This document shows, piece after piece, positions 10,087 through 18,589 of a stretch of 64,000 nt of DNA. The first letter of the stretch is position 1. The number at the start of each line of letters is the position of its first letter. The notes under the pieces were generated by a model. The model did not search any database. It saw only the letters and a list, made by a program, of their open reading frames with translations, and was not told the origin of the DNA. Source of the DNA: Bacteroides timonensis (GTDB lineage Bacteria; Bacteroidota; Bacteroidia; Bacteroidales; Bacteroidaceae); NCBI RefSeq assembly GCF_000513195.1, contig NZ_CBVI010000101.1, positions 1-64,000 on the forward strand, written 5' to 3'. The position numbers and the translations under genes were made by a program.

Positions 10087-11406
10087 TTATGAGATGAAAG
10101 ATATAATCTTTCTTGTCCAATCTGCTAAATATAAAGGGATATTAATCAGTGTCCCGTCTTGCTTCAGATTGTTTAATGAATAACGCAACTTGCATACCGG
10201 ATGATAGGTTGCATCATAAACAGATAAGCTTTTACCTCCCAAACGGGTTTGAGCTTTTACTTCAACAGGGATAATGTCACTATCGGATTGAATGATAAAA
10301 TCGACTTCCGCTTTTCCTAAAGAAGTCCAATAGCGTGGAAGGATGTCATATTGAGGCGCTAAACTTTGCAAAACGTAGTTTTCGGCAACAGCACCTTTAA
10401 ATTCCGTATAAGTCTCATTTCCTAAAAAGATAGCCTCCGGCGGAAGACCGGACAATTCGCGTAATAATCCGATATCAGATAAATAAACTTTAAATGCCGA
10501 CAAATCATCGTAAGCTTTTAAAGGAAGAAAGGGCTTGGTGGTACAAAACACCCGATAAATCAAACCTGCGCTCTCCAACCAGAGCAGAGCGTCTTCATAA
10601 TCACGGGCACGAGCGCCGGGTTTGACCATTTTATAAACAAACTTCCGGTTCTCTTTGGCTAACTGGCTTGGGATAGAATTCCATATATGGATAATACGGG
10701 GAATATCCTTGTTTTCAGCATGCTTTGAAAAATCTAAAATATAGGCGTTAAGTATTGCCTGTTGCTCCTTTTTGACTTTTTCCATGCCTTTGTTTTCAAG
10801 GAAACTGTTGATGACGGCAGGCATGCCACCTATTACCAAATACTGCTGGTACAACTCACTAAGGCGGTCTGTAATAAATTGAGGTAAAGCTGATATCTCG
10901 GACAATTCTTCCACGTAATTATATAGTTTCTCATTGGCTGTTTTCAGAAACTCTTTGAATGTGAGGGGATATAGATCGAGAAAATCAACTTTGCCTACCG
11001 GAAATGATTCCCCTTTAGTCAAAGCTACGCCTAATAATGAACCGGCAGCTACTACAACATATTCGGGTGAATCTTCATAAAAGTACTTTAATGAGTTTAA
11101 GGCAGAATTACATTCTTGAATTTCATCGAAAATGAGCAATGTCTCATTGGGTAAGATAGGGTAATCGGTCAGTAAGGACAATTGCGAGATAATCCGCGAA
11201 GGCTCTTTGGTCATTTCAAAGATTTCATGGATAGAATGATCCTTATCAAAATTGAATTTGACGGTGTATTTGAATTCTGTTCGTCCAAAATATTCAAGAA
11301 TCCATGTCTTGCCAGTTTGACGAGCCCCTTTTAAAATAAGAGGTTTTCTCCCTGGATTGCGTTTCCACGTTTTCAATTCTTCGATTATATTACGATATAA
11401 TTCCAT
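10087..11406 (-). CDS. AAA_14 / DUF4143 ATPase
   Basis: A 439-residue ATPase of the AAA_14-DUF4143 type. I chose the ATG at 11406 (MELYRNIIEELKTWKRN) rather than the in-frame ATG at 11448, because family members begin there and the predicted promoter would leave only about 15 bases before the earlier codon. Walker A is GARQTGKTW, Walker B is LLIFDEIQEC, and the DUF4143 nuclease-like tail has KAEVDFIIQSDSDIIPVEVKA, a PD-(D/E)XK-like pattern. Function of this family is unknown; members are widespread accessory genes in Bacteroidetes. It neighbours another ATPase of a different subfamily in the same direction, but each has its own promoter. Confidence 0.85.
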   Translation of the reverse strand: MELYRNIIEELKTWKRNPGRKPLILKGARQTGKTWILEYFGRTEFKYTVKFNFDKDHSIHEIFEMTKEPSRIISQLSLLTDYPILPNETLLIFDEIQECNSALNSLKYFYEDSPEYVVVAAGSLLGVALTKGESFPVGKVDFLDLYPLTFKEFLKTANEKLYNYVEELSEISALPQFITDRLSELYQQYLVIGGMPAVINSFLENKGMEKVKKEQQAILNAYILDFSKHAENKDIPRIIHIWNSIPSQLAKENRKFVYKMVKPGARARDYEDALLWLESAGLIYRVFCTTKPFLPLKAYDDLSAFKVYLSDIGLLRELSGLPPEAIFLGNETYTEFKGAVAENYVLQSLAPQYDILPRYWTSLGKAEVDFIIQSDSDIIPVEVKAQTRLGGKSLSVYDATYHPVCKLRYSLNNLKQDGTLINIPLYLADWTRKIISFIS

Positions 11407-11467
11407 AATAACTACTTTTATGTTCTGATTATTGGCAAAATACCACAAAACAGGTTCCGTTTATTGG

Positions 11468-11498
11468 CAAATATACCACAAATCGGAATATGGGCAAA
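11468..11498 (-). promoter_or_regulatory. Promoter of the AAA_14 ATPase, inside a duplicated segment
   Basis: Reverse strand TTTG (11498-11495), 19 bases, TATATTTG (11475-11468). The -7 box lies in a 20-odd-base segment that is nearly repeated between it and the gene: TTATTGGCAAAATACCACAA at 11429-11448 and TTATTGGCAAATATACCACA at 11461-11480 on the forward strand. The downstream copy has lost one base from the -7 box. Confidence 0.6.
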
Positions 11499-11556
11499 TA
11501 ATAAAGAGCTAAATAACATTTCTAATAAGAAAAACACAAAGAATAATTTGGCATTA

Positions 11557-11598
11557 GCTAATTAAATGGGCTTTAATTAAATGATCCTCTATTTAATA
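11557..11598 (-). repeat. AT-rich motif shared with the other ATPase promoter region
   Basis: CTAATTAAATGGGCTTTAAT and a following TTAATTAAATGATCC unit resemble the 10013-10050 motif. It lies about 60 bases upstream of the AAA_14 promoter. Possible shared binding site; not proven. Confidence 0.35.
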
Positions 11599-11625
11599 CA
11601 AAAACAAGACATAAAAGATAAGTAT

Positions 11626-11713
11626 ATCGGACATGCAGCATCTATATATCGGACGTGTCGCATCTATATATCGGATGCGCAGTATCTATATATCCAACGT
11701 CACCGATACATAG
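11626..11713. repeat. Four tandem imperfect 22-bp repeats
   Basis: Units at 11626-11647, 11648-11669, 11670-11691 and 11692-11713. The first three share ATCGGA at the start and ATCTATAT at the end with a variable middle (CATGCAGC, CGTGTCGC, TGCGCAGT); the fourth is degenerate. No coding potential and no spacer structure. Lies in the 1.15-kb gene-free stretch between the ATPase and susC of pair 2. Confidence 0.7.
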
Positions 11714-11743
11714 ATGCTAAAAGAACAGGATGAAAGAGGTCAA

Positions 11744-11791
11744 ATCGGACTTGCCTGAAATTACATTGCTTGTTGTGAATGAGAACAAGTA
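11744..11791 (+). repeat. Dispersed 48-bp repeat, copy 1
   Basis: This segment recurs in inverted orientation at 48396-48443 with about 4 mismatches in 48 bases; the shared core includes CATTGCTTGTTGTGAATGAG. Both copies lie in non-coding, accessory DNA. Confidence 0.75.
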
Positions 11792-11840
11792 ATGTAATCA
11801 TCCACAACATTACTTGTTCCAGACCACAACATTACTTGTT
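11783..11840. repeat. Hairpin and direct repeat of ACATTACTTGTT
   Basis: GAACAAGTAATGT (11783-11795) is the exact inverse of ACATTACTTGTTC (11807-11819), giving a 13-bp stem. A further direct copy ACATTACTTGTT follows at 11829-11840. It overlaps the end of the dispersed 48-bp repeat, so the two may belong to one element. Confidence 0.6.
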
Positions 11841-11876
11841 TTCAGCAGAAAGCAGTGAACTATTTCTTCTTGCAGG

Positions 11877-12008
11877 CTTTCAGTTCTCTTCAAACGCTCT
11901 GTTCATCGGCATTCCGGCTGAAAGATGCCTGAAACAGTCATAAGGCTGGAAATTTCAGCCGTAACGCCGATGAACAAGGAATTTGCTGAGACCTGAAAGA
12001 ACTGAAAG
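11877..12008. repeat. Large imperfect inverted repeat
   Basis: Two arm pairs are visible. CTTTCAGTTCT (11877-11887) pairs with AGAACTGAAAG (11998-12008), and the 24-base arm at 11900-11923 pairs with 11953-11976 with two mismatches (core TGTTCATCGGC / GCCGATGAACA). The whole could fold as a long interrupted hairpin, or be a decayed small mobile repeat. No open reading frame. Confidence 0.55.
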
Positions 12009-12129
12009 AGTATTTTCAGATTAAATAGTGGGTATAGGATGATACTTCATTTAATTCATAACCCGAAAGAAAAAAATAATTCTACCAACAGGTGTTATTA
12101 TATTCTTTTTACCATAAAAAACTCAGCAA

Positions 12130-12323
12130 TGTTCTCTTGGAACTTAGCCAACATATAATTAAAATAAGAGAGATAAAATATAAGTTAAACCTAAAAACAA
12201 AAAAGAGCCTATGGAACAAGAACTCACCTGACAGCAGAAATAGCCTCAAAGCTATTCTCTATTACCTATTCTTACTCTTTCAGAGAAGACTATTTTAGTT
12301 AACAACAAAATCATCAACTTTTT
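12130..12323 (+). promoter_or_regulatory. Second copy of the susC 5' leader
   Basis: Aligns with 13-200 by eye over almost its whole length, including TATAAGTTAAACCTA, GCCTATGGAACA and AACAAAATCATCAA. In copy 1 it leads directly into a full susC gene. Here it leads into a 38-codon broken start (12324-12440), and the intact susC of pair 2 begins 120 bases later. The leader may still drive pair 2. Confidence 0.45.
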
Positions 12324-12440
12324 ATGAATGAAGATCGCAAAAGAAAAGGATTCGCAAACTGCAAACTCCTCTCAGTAGTAACTATAAGTGTACTGTTCGT
12401 AGATATTGGTAATGTGCAGCTGCCCAACAGCCTCTGGTAA
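12324..12440 (+). pseudogene. Broken susC N-terminal fragment
   Basis: A 38-codon frame beginning MNEDRKRKGF and containing KLLSVVTISVLFVDIGNV, closely matching the first residues of the SusC at 201 (MNEDRKKRGL, KLLMAVAISTLFLNSGNV). It then shifts out of alignment (a short deletion near 12415) and stops at TAA. It looks like the start of a former pair-1-type susC whose body has been lost or replaced by the unrelated SusC at 12561. A translated leader peptide is an alternative. Confidence 0.65.
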
Positions 12441-12560
12441 TTCTTTGAGTATAAAAGAATAACGACTTCAAATTCAAGTCAAGTTACAAATACTCAAAGA
12501 AGGCCAATCATATATGATGATATAATTCTGGACTATTAACCATTATTGCTTATTAAATCT

Positions 12561-15500
12561 ATGTTAATGCAAAAACTTTTAATTCTATCAGTAACCGGTC
12601 TGATGCTTATGTGTAGCGGTTACATCCCTGGAATGAGTGTAAGTGCACAAAATACCACTTCGTCTAGTACACAGAACTCAAGAAAGATTTCCGGAGTAGT
12701 GACAGACACCCAAGGTGAACCGATTATCGGAGCGACTGTACTTGTAAAAGGAACAGGCATCGGTACAGCAACAGATATCGACGGCAAGTTCTCTCTGGAT
12801 ATTCCGTCGAATGGAAAAACCTTGGTAGTATCTTTCATTGGATTCGACGCACAGGAAATTCCTGTTACAAATAATGCTACGTACAAAATACAGTTAAGCG
12901 GAACAGACTATGCTCTGGACGAGGTAGTGGTGACGGCTTTAGGTATGAAGCGTGAAAAGAAGGCGCTCGGCTATTCAGTGCAAGACGTAAAAGGAGACGC
13001 TCTTATTGAAAACCGGACTGCAAACATTGCCACATCACTGAATGGTAAGATTGCCGGTATGAATATTTCTTCAACTTCTATTCCCGGTGGTTCAAACCGT
13101 ATCGTCATCCGTGGTAACAACTCTATATCCGGTAATAATATGCCGTTGGTAGTAGTGGATGGAGTGCCGTTCGACAACTCTCAAGGCGTTGACGACGTAA
13201 ATACAAACTCTTGGGGTGCAGGTTATTCGGATACCGGTGACGGACTATCTATGCTGAATCCTGATGACGTTGAATCAATTTCTGTACTGAAGGGTCCTTC
13301 GGCTACAGCCCTTTATGGTTCACGCGGTGGTAATGGTGTGATCCTGGTTACAACTAAACAAGGACAGGGCGGCAGAACTAAAGTGTCATACAACAGTAAC
13401 TTTACTTTTGAAAATGTAATGATTCAACCGGAATTCCAGAATGAATACGGTCAGGGTACAGATGGAGCATTTGTGGCTACCTCACGTAACTCCTGGGGTC
13501 CCAAAATGGGTACGGTTGTTACAGACTGGACAGGACAGACCCGTCCTTTGGAAGCGAAAAACAACGATTTTTCCGACTTCATGGACACCGGTACATCGTG
13601 GACCAATTCTCTTGACATCACAAGTTCCGCTGGTAAGATGAACTATCGTGTAGGCATGTCAAATACAATGCGTAAGGGTGTTATCCCGAAGAATGAGTTA
13701 AACAAAACAAACTTTTCTATTCGCGCAGGCGGCGAAATCATCAAGAACCTAACTCTCGATGCTAAATTGAACTATACTTATCAGAAAGGTCAGGGACGTC
13801 CTGAATTCTCTGCTTCAGGTTTCAACCCGATATTCGCTCTTATTTATACTCCGCGCAGCATCAACCTGCACGAGATGAAAGATGTTTTTGATAAAGACGG
13901 AAAGATTATCGACTGGTATCCCAGTATGCTTACGGTGGTAAATAACCCGTATGCACTGACTTCTCTCAGCGGTAACAAGGACGTAACCAATCGTATCAAT
14001 GGTTTCGCTTCATTGACATACGAGGTTAGCAGCTGGCTGAAAGCTATGGTTCGCTTCGGCGGTGACACTTATGGCAAGAAGACCGAAAAGTGGATACGCC
14101 ATGACTTGATTTCAAGTGCAGGTTATAAGGATGGTCGTTTCTCAACCGGTCAATACAATATGGCTGAATACAATGCAGATTTCCTGGTTACAGCACAAAA
14201 GGATAAGATTGCAGACTCCAAAATCTCCGGAATGCTTTCTGTTGGTGGTAACCTGATGAACCGCCAGTACAATAGTTTCTATGCCACAGCCGAAGGTTTG
14301 AACATTCCTGAACTGTATACCATTCAGAATGGTCAATCCAAGACTACTTCGACTTCCAAATCAGAAAAAGAAGTTCAATCCCTCTATGCACTGGGACAAT
14401 TGTCATGGGATAACTACCTGTTCCTCGATATAACTGTACGTAATGACTGGTCTTCCACATTACCGAAGGATAACCGCTCATTCTTCTATCCCTCATTCTC
14501 TCTGGGTTGGGTAGTGACGGATATGTTGACCAAGTTCAAAGTAGATGTTCCCAGCTGGCTTTCTTTCGCTAAAGTACGCGCATCTTATGCTGAAGCAGGA
14601 AATGACACCGATCCATATCAGCTGTTGTCTGTATTATCTACAGTTTCTAACATGGCAGGTGGTCAGATGGGCGTAGCAGAACCTTCTACGAAAGCAAACT
14701 CTAACCTTAAACCGGAGATTATCAAATCTACCGAGTTCGGTGCTGATATCCGCTTCTTCGATAACCGTTTAGGATTCGACGTTACATACTACAACAAACG
14801 TGCATATAACCAGATCATATCCATGCCTTCATCCATCACTTCGGGATATAGCGCCAAATATATCAATGCAGGACGTGTGGACAACTGGGGATGGGAACTT
14901 CAGATGAATGCCACGCCGATTCGCACACGCGACTGGAACTGGAATCTTTGGGTTAACTTCGCCAAAAATTCTTCTGAAGTCGTAGAACTTTACGAAGGAG
15001 TGGAATCCATTACATTAGCTCGCCCGATGGGACAAAACTGTTATGTCATGGCTAAAACAGGTGAACCTTACGGACAGATTTACACGAATGGTTTCAAATA
15101 TGACGAAAAAGGAAACCGCCTTGTGGGTGATGACGGCAAATACATAGTAGATCCTACCCTCCGTGTTTCCGGTAATATGAACCCGGATTGGACAGCAGGC
15201 ATCGGTTCTTCATTAAGATGGAAAAATTTCTCTTTCGGATTCCTGATTGATGTCCGCTATGGTGGCGATGTATATCTGCAATCTATGATGCGTCTGCAAT
15301 CTAATGGCCAGACCAAAGAAACTGTTGCCGGACGCGAAGAATTCTATTCAACCGGTAAGGGATTGATTTCTCAGGGTGTTAATGTAAACACAGGAGCTCC
15401 CAATACCGTTGAACTGAATCCTACCGCTTATTGGGGACAGTTCTATGGCAACATCGGAAACTACGTTTATGATGCTACCAACGTACGCCTTCGCGAACTT

Positions 15501-15716
15501 AATTTCTCTTGGATATTGCCGGACAAATGGTTCAACAAGACAATCATCAGTGGTATTAAAGTCAGTGCTGTAGCCAACAACGTATGCTTCCTGTACAATA
15601 ACCTTCCGGGATTCGACCCTGAATGTACATACTCTACTGGCAACGGACAGGGTGTAGAAACCGCTGCTCTACCGTCTACCCGTTCATTTGGTTTCAATCT
15701 TAATGTTACATTCTAA
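12561..15716 (+). CDS. SusC-like TonB-dependent outer-membrane transporter (pair 2)
   Basis: A SusC-family transporter of 1051 residues from the ATG at 12561; an in-frame TTG lies five codons upstream but I prefer the ATG. Signal peptide to about residue 30. Carboxypeptidase-D-like domain at about 43-115 (VVTDTQGEPIIGATV, TDIDGKFSLDIP). Then LDEVVVTALGMKREKKALGY, the plug entry seen in one large SusC subgroup, distinct from the VVVGYG type of pair 1. Plug signature SISVLKGPSATALYGSRGGN, and a complete barrel ending in LNVTF. Its SusD follows after 13 bases. The N-terminus and plug differ from pair 1, so it is not a recent duplicate. Confidence 0.93.
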   Translation: MLMQKLLILSVTGLMLMCSGYIPGMSVSAQNTTSSSTQNSRKISGVVTDTQGEPIIGATVLVKGTGIGTATDIDGKFSLDIPSNGKTLVVSFIGFDAQEIPVTNNATYKIQLSGTDYALDEVVVTALGMKREKKALGYSVQDVKGDALIENRTANIATSLNGKIAGMNISSTSIPGGSNRIVIRGNNSISGNNMPLVVVDGVPFDNSQGVDDVNTNSWGAGYSDTGDGLSMLNPDDVESISVLKGPSATALYGSRGGNGVILVTTKQGQGGRTKVSYNSNFTFENVMIQPEFQNEYGQGTDGAFVATSRNSWGPKMGTVVTDWTGQTRPLEAKNNDFSDFMDTGTSWTNSLDITSSAGKMNYRVGMSNTMRKGVIPKNELNKTNFSIRAGGEIIKNLTLDAKLNYTYQKGQGRPEFSASGFNPIFALIYTPRSINLHEMKDVFDKDGKIIDWYPSMLTVVNNPYALTSLSGNKDVTNRINGFASLTYEVSSWLKAMVRFGGDTYGKKTEKWIRHDLISSAGYKDGRFSTGQYNMAEYNADFLVTAQKDKIADSKISGMLSVGGNLMNRQYNSFYATAEGLNIPELYTIQNGQSKTTSTSKSEKEVQSLYALGQLSWDNYLFLDITVRNDWSSTLPKDNRSFFYPSFSLGWVVTDMLTKFKVDVPSWLSFAKVRASYAEAGNDTDPYQLLSVLSTVSNMAGGQMGVAEPSTKANSNLKPEIIKSTEFGADIRFFDNRLGFDVTYYNKRAYNQIISMPSSITSGYSAKYINAGRVDNWGWELQMNATPIRTRDWNWNLWVNFAKNSSEVVELYEGVESITLARPMGQNCYVMAKTGEPYGQIYTNGFKYDEKGNRLVGDDGKYIVDPTLRVSGNMNPDWTAGIGSSLRWKNFSFGFLIDVRYGGDVYLQSMMRLQSNGQTKETVAGREEFYSTGKGLISQGVNVNTGAPNTVELNPTAYWGQFYGNIGNYVYDATNVRLRELNFSWILPDKWFNKTIISGIKVSAVANNVCFLYNNLPGFDPECTYSTGNGQGVETAALPSTRSFGFNLNVTF

Positions 15717-15729
15717 AAATGAAGATAAA

Positions 15730-17382
15730 ATGAATAAGTTATTTAAATCCATTATAAGCATTATTGGTCTTTCAATGGCCTTCGCGGGCTGTGTAGGCGA
15801 TTTTGACGATATGAATACCGATCCCAACAACCCGACACCAGGTTCAGTAGATCCTAAGTTCCAACTGATATTCATACAGGGACGTGGTATTCCGTATGCC
15901 AATCAGTGGCAACAGATAGACCAGCTGATGATCAGTACTTTCTGTGAATATTCGGCTAACGACGGACTCTCGGCTTCCGACTATAACATAGACGCACGCT
16001 ATGTGGACAACATTTGGGAGTTGACTTACACCGTGCTTACCAATGCCAATTCATTAATCCGGGCCAATGAGAGCAACCCTGTTCACAATAATGTCGTTCA
16101 GATGGCACGTATCTGGAAAGCGTATGCTATGTTGCGTTTAACGAATTGTATGGGAGATGTACCTTACTCTGAAGCTGCCAACGACATTGATCAGCCTAAG
16201 TATGACACTCAGAAGGACATATATTATACCATATTCGAAGAATTGAAAGATGCCGTAAGTAAACTGGATGAGTCGGCTGCCAATAATGTCGGTTCTTATG
16301 ACCTTATTTATGGTGGTGACGCCACCAAATGGAAGAAATTCGCCAACTCTATCCGCCTACGCATGGCTGTCCGTATCTCCGACGTAGATGCCGCCAAGTC
16401 TAAAACAGAAGCCGCAGCTGCCATTTCAGCAGGTGTATTCAGCAGTGACGCTGATGCCGCCTTCCTGACGCAAGGAGAAGATAAATTTGCCCAGAACCCT
16501 ATTTATTATCATAAAGGTTCTTCGGTGTTGCATATGTCAACGGCTTACAAACGTCTTGTAGAAGGTATCGGTGGACAAGCATGGCCTACCGCAGCCGACC
16601 GCGAAGCCAATAAGAATATCACCGAAGTTATTCTTACTGCCAAGAATGCTCCTGCTGTTGTCGATCCTCGCGCTCCGATCCACTTTGAACCCGCAGGTAT
16701 CATCGAAAGCCCTGCAACTCCAAGCATGAACGGCAATTGGGACGGCACAGATCCAGGACACGTAGCTTCGGGTGTAGGTGCTGCAATGGACAATGGACAG
16801 TTTGTCAGCGACTTCTCTAAAATCGGTCCCTGGTATTATGAAACCATTGACAGAAAGTACCCTTTGTTCAAGTACAGCGAACTGTGCTTCCTAAAAGCTA
16901 TTGCCATCGAACTTGGCCTTGCAAGTGGAGATGCCAAAACAGAATATGAAGCTGGCGTACGTTCAAGTATGACAGAACTGGGAGTTCCGGAAAGCAAAAT
17001 CGCAAATTATCTGGCTTCAACTTCTCCAAACTATTATGGAACCACAGCCAAGTATGACGATGTTACAGGAACTAACAATACACCTATGGATAAGATTCTT
17101 ACCCAGAAATACATTGCTCAGTTCCAGGAATGTTCTTTTGAAACTTGGGCAGATCATCGCCAGTTTCACAAACCTACGCTTATGCCATTCGCAAGCGTAA
17201 GTTCAAGCGTCTTCAACATGAATCCTTCTGATCAGGCTAATAATACTCCAAACGCTTATATCAAGCGTATCTATTATCCTTCTTCGGAATATACCGTTAA
17301 CGAAGCTAACGTGAAAGAAGCCGAAAAGCGCATGGGTGGAAGCAACAGCATACAAAATAACCTATGGTGGGATGTTAACTAA
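15730..17382 (+). CDS. SusD-like lipoprotein (SusD-like_2 type, pair 2)
   Basis: A 550-residue SusD/RagB-family lipoprotein of the SusD-like_2 subgroup. I chose the ATG at 15730 (MNKLFKSIISIIGLSMAFAGC) because it places the lipobox AGC directly after a normal signal peptide; the open frame extends upstream into the susC end. Typical motifs are MNTDPNNPTPGSVDP near the N-terminus, WKAYAMLRLTNCMGDVPYSE, and the C-terminal YKSELCFLKA-like KYSELCFLKAIAIELGLASG and ECSFETWADHRQFHKP. It partners the SusC just upstream. Ligand unknown. Confidence 0.9.
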   Translation: MNKLFKSIISIIGLSMAFAGCVGDFDDMNTDPNNPTPGSVDPKFQLIFIQGRGIPYANQWQQIDQLMISTFCEYSANDGLSASDYNIDARYVDNIWELTYTVLTNANSLIRANESNPVHNNVVQMARIWKAYAMLRLTNCMGDVPYSEAANDIDQPKYDTQKDIYYTIFEELKDAVSKLDESAANNVGSYDLIYGGDATKWKKFANSIRLRMAVRISDVDAAKSKTEAAAAISAGVFSSDADAAFLTQGEDKFAQNPIYYHKGSSVLHMSTAYKRLVEGIGGQAWPTAADREANKNITEVILTAKNAPAVVDPRAPIHFEPAGIIESPATPSMNGNWDGTDPGHVASGVGAAMDNGQFVSDFSKIGPWYYETIDRKYPLFKYSELCFLKAIAIELGLASGDAKTEYEAGVRSSMTELGVPESKIANYLASTSPNYYGTTAKYDDVTGTNNTPMDKILTQKYIAQFQECSFETWADHRQFHKPTLMPFASVSSSVFNMNPSDQANNTPNAYIKRIYYPSSEYTVNEANVKEAEKRMGGSNSIQNNLWWDVN

Positions 17383-17397
17383 AAACTGATTCTTACG

Positions 17398-17434
17398 AAA
17401 TGCGTAGTTGAGTAATTCAGCTACGCATTTTGTT
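17398..17434 (+). terminator. Terminator of SusCD pair 2
   Basis: AAATGCGTAG (17398-17407) and CTACGCATTT (17421-17430) form a perfect 10-bp stem followed by TGTT, 16 bases after the susD stop. Confidence 0.6.
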
Positions 17435-17462
17435 ATACATATAACCTCTCATCTGAAACAAT

Positions 17463-18506
17463 ATGAAAAATATTCTTCTCTTAATTCTTATATGTTGTCT
17501 TTCTCTGTCCAATCGGGCACAAGAACAGATGAATCTTTCATCGAAAATATCCGGTAAAGCAATCAAATTACCCGGATTTGTAACCAGTCCTCATTTTGAG
17601 GAACAAGTTATCAGCTTTATCCATACTCCAGGAATCAAAGTTCATATAAATGCTCCCGCAGAAACTAAATTCGGAAAGGATAAACCCACAAAACTTGTAC
17701 TATATGCACTACCGAATGGCAACAGTACAGATTGGACCATCGGGAAAATGCCGGCAGAAGGTGATGACTGGCATTATCATATACAACACATAGGAGCTCA
17801 AACACGGTATATCAGAGCTACTGATCCGGAATGTAACTTTATTACGGTTTACCTGGAAGCAGACACCAAAAGCTGGGGAAGTTGGAGAAAAGCTGAACCT
17901 ACACGGGATCAAAAGATCAAAGAAACAGTAGAGTATATTCTTTCTCTTTTTTCCAAGTATAATCCACATATCGAACTGAACAGCCACAGTGGAGGAGGAA
18001 ACTTCATTTTCGGTTTTATGGATGCAGTTTCTGAAATTCCGGATTATGTGAAAAGAATCTCTTTCATTGACAGCAATTATAACTGGGATAATGAACGTTA
18101 CGGAGATAAATTACAAAAATGGCTGGAAGCTTCTCCCGACAATCGCTTATTTGTAGCTTGTTATGATGATGCTAATGCTCTGCTGGATGGAAAGCCATTT
18201 GTCTCAAAAACAGGAGGGACCTGGCACAGAACCTATTTAATGCAACGATATTTGAAAAAGAAAATGAAACGTCTGTCATGGAATAAAACCGAAAATGATA
18301 GTATTATTTATTTCACGGCTGACAACCGTCGGATTCAGTTTCATTCCCGAAAGAATCCGGAGCAAAAGATTTACCATACAATACTGGTAGAGCGAAATGG
18401 CTATATCCAGTCAGTATTCTCCGGCACGAAATACGAGGGAATGGGATATCAGTTCATGGGTAGAAAGGTTTATGACATGTATCGGCAAGATTCAGGGTCC
18501 TGGTAG
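17463..18506 (+). CDS. Secreted alpha/beta-hydrolase-like protein
   Basis: A 347-residue exported protein with a signal peptide (about residues 1-19, ending NRAQ). It carries a nucleophile-elbow-like segment NSHSGGGNFIFGF (about residues 172-184) that fits the GxSxG-type turn of alpha/beta hydrolases, followed by SFIDSNYNWDN with acidic residues and a possible catalytic His further on (GGTWHRTYL). I do not recognise a named family, so esterase, amidase or peptidase activity cannot be chosen. It lies after the terminator of SusCD pair 2 and converges with the GHL10-like gene. The context suggests a role on the same imported substrate, which is inference. Confidence 0.6.
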   Translation: MKNILLLILICCLSLSNRAQEQMNLSSKISGKAIKLPGFVTSPHFEEQVISFIHTPGIKVHINAPAETKFGKDKPTKLVLYALPNGNSTDWTIGKMPAEGDDWHYHIQHIGAQTRYIRATDPECNFITVYLEADTKSWGSWRKAEPTRDQKIKETVEYILSLFSKYNPHIELNSHSGGGNFIFGFMDAVSEIPDYVKRISFIDSNYNWDNERYGDKLQKWLEASPDNRLFVACYDDANALLDGKPFVSKTGGTWHRTYLMQRYLKKKMKRLSWNKTENDSIIYFTADNRRIQFHSRKNPEQKIYHTILVERNGYIQSVFSGTKYEGMGYQFMGRKVYDMYRQDSGSW

Positions 18507-18546
18507 AAGGCAAACTATATTTCTTGAGAGCCTTACTACAGGACCC
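18495..18546. terminator. Hairpin in the convergent gap
   Basis: GGGTCCTGGTAG (18495-18506, overlapping the last codons of the hydrolase gene) pairs with CTACAGGACCC (18536-18546). No clear T-run follows, so termination is only possible. Confidence 0.35.
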
Positions 18547-18589
18547 CGTACTATACAAATTGTCAGTGATGAATCAGTTCCAATGGTAA

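Noticed and set aside
11626..11713. CRISPR-like short repeats
   Set aside because: The 22-bp units are directly adjacent with no spacers, only four copies, and no cas gene is present.
12092..12298. 68-codon open frame before the second susC
   Set aside because: It lies in the conserved non-coding leader; the first leader copy has no matching frame, and the sequence has no protein-like pattern.
12546..12560. TTG start for the second susC
   Set aside because: The ATG at 12561 gives a normal signal peptide; the five extra codons add nothing.
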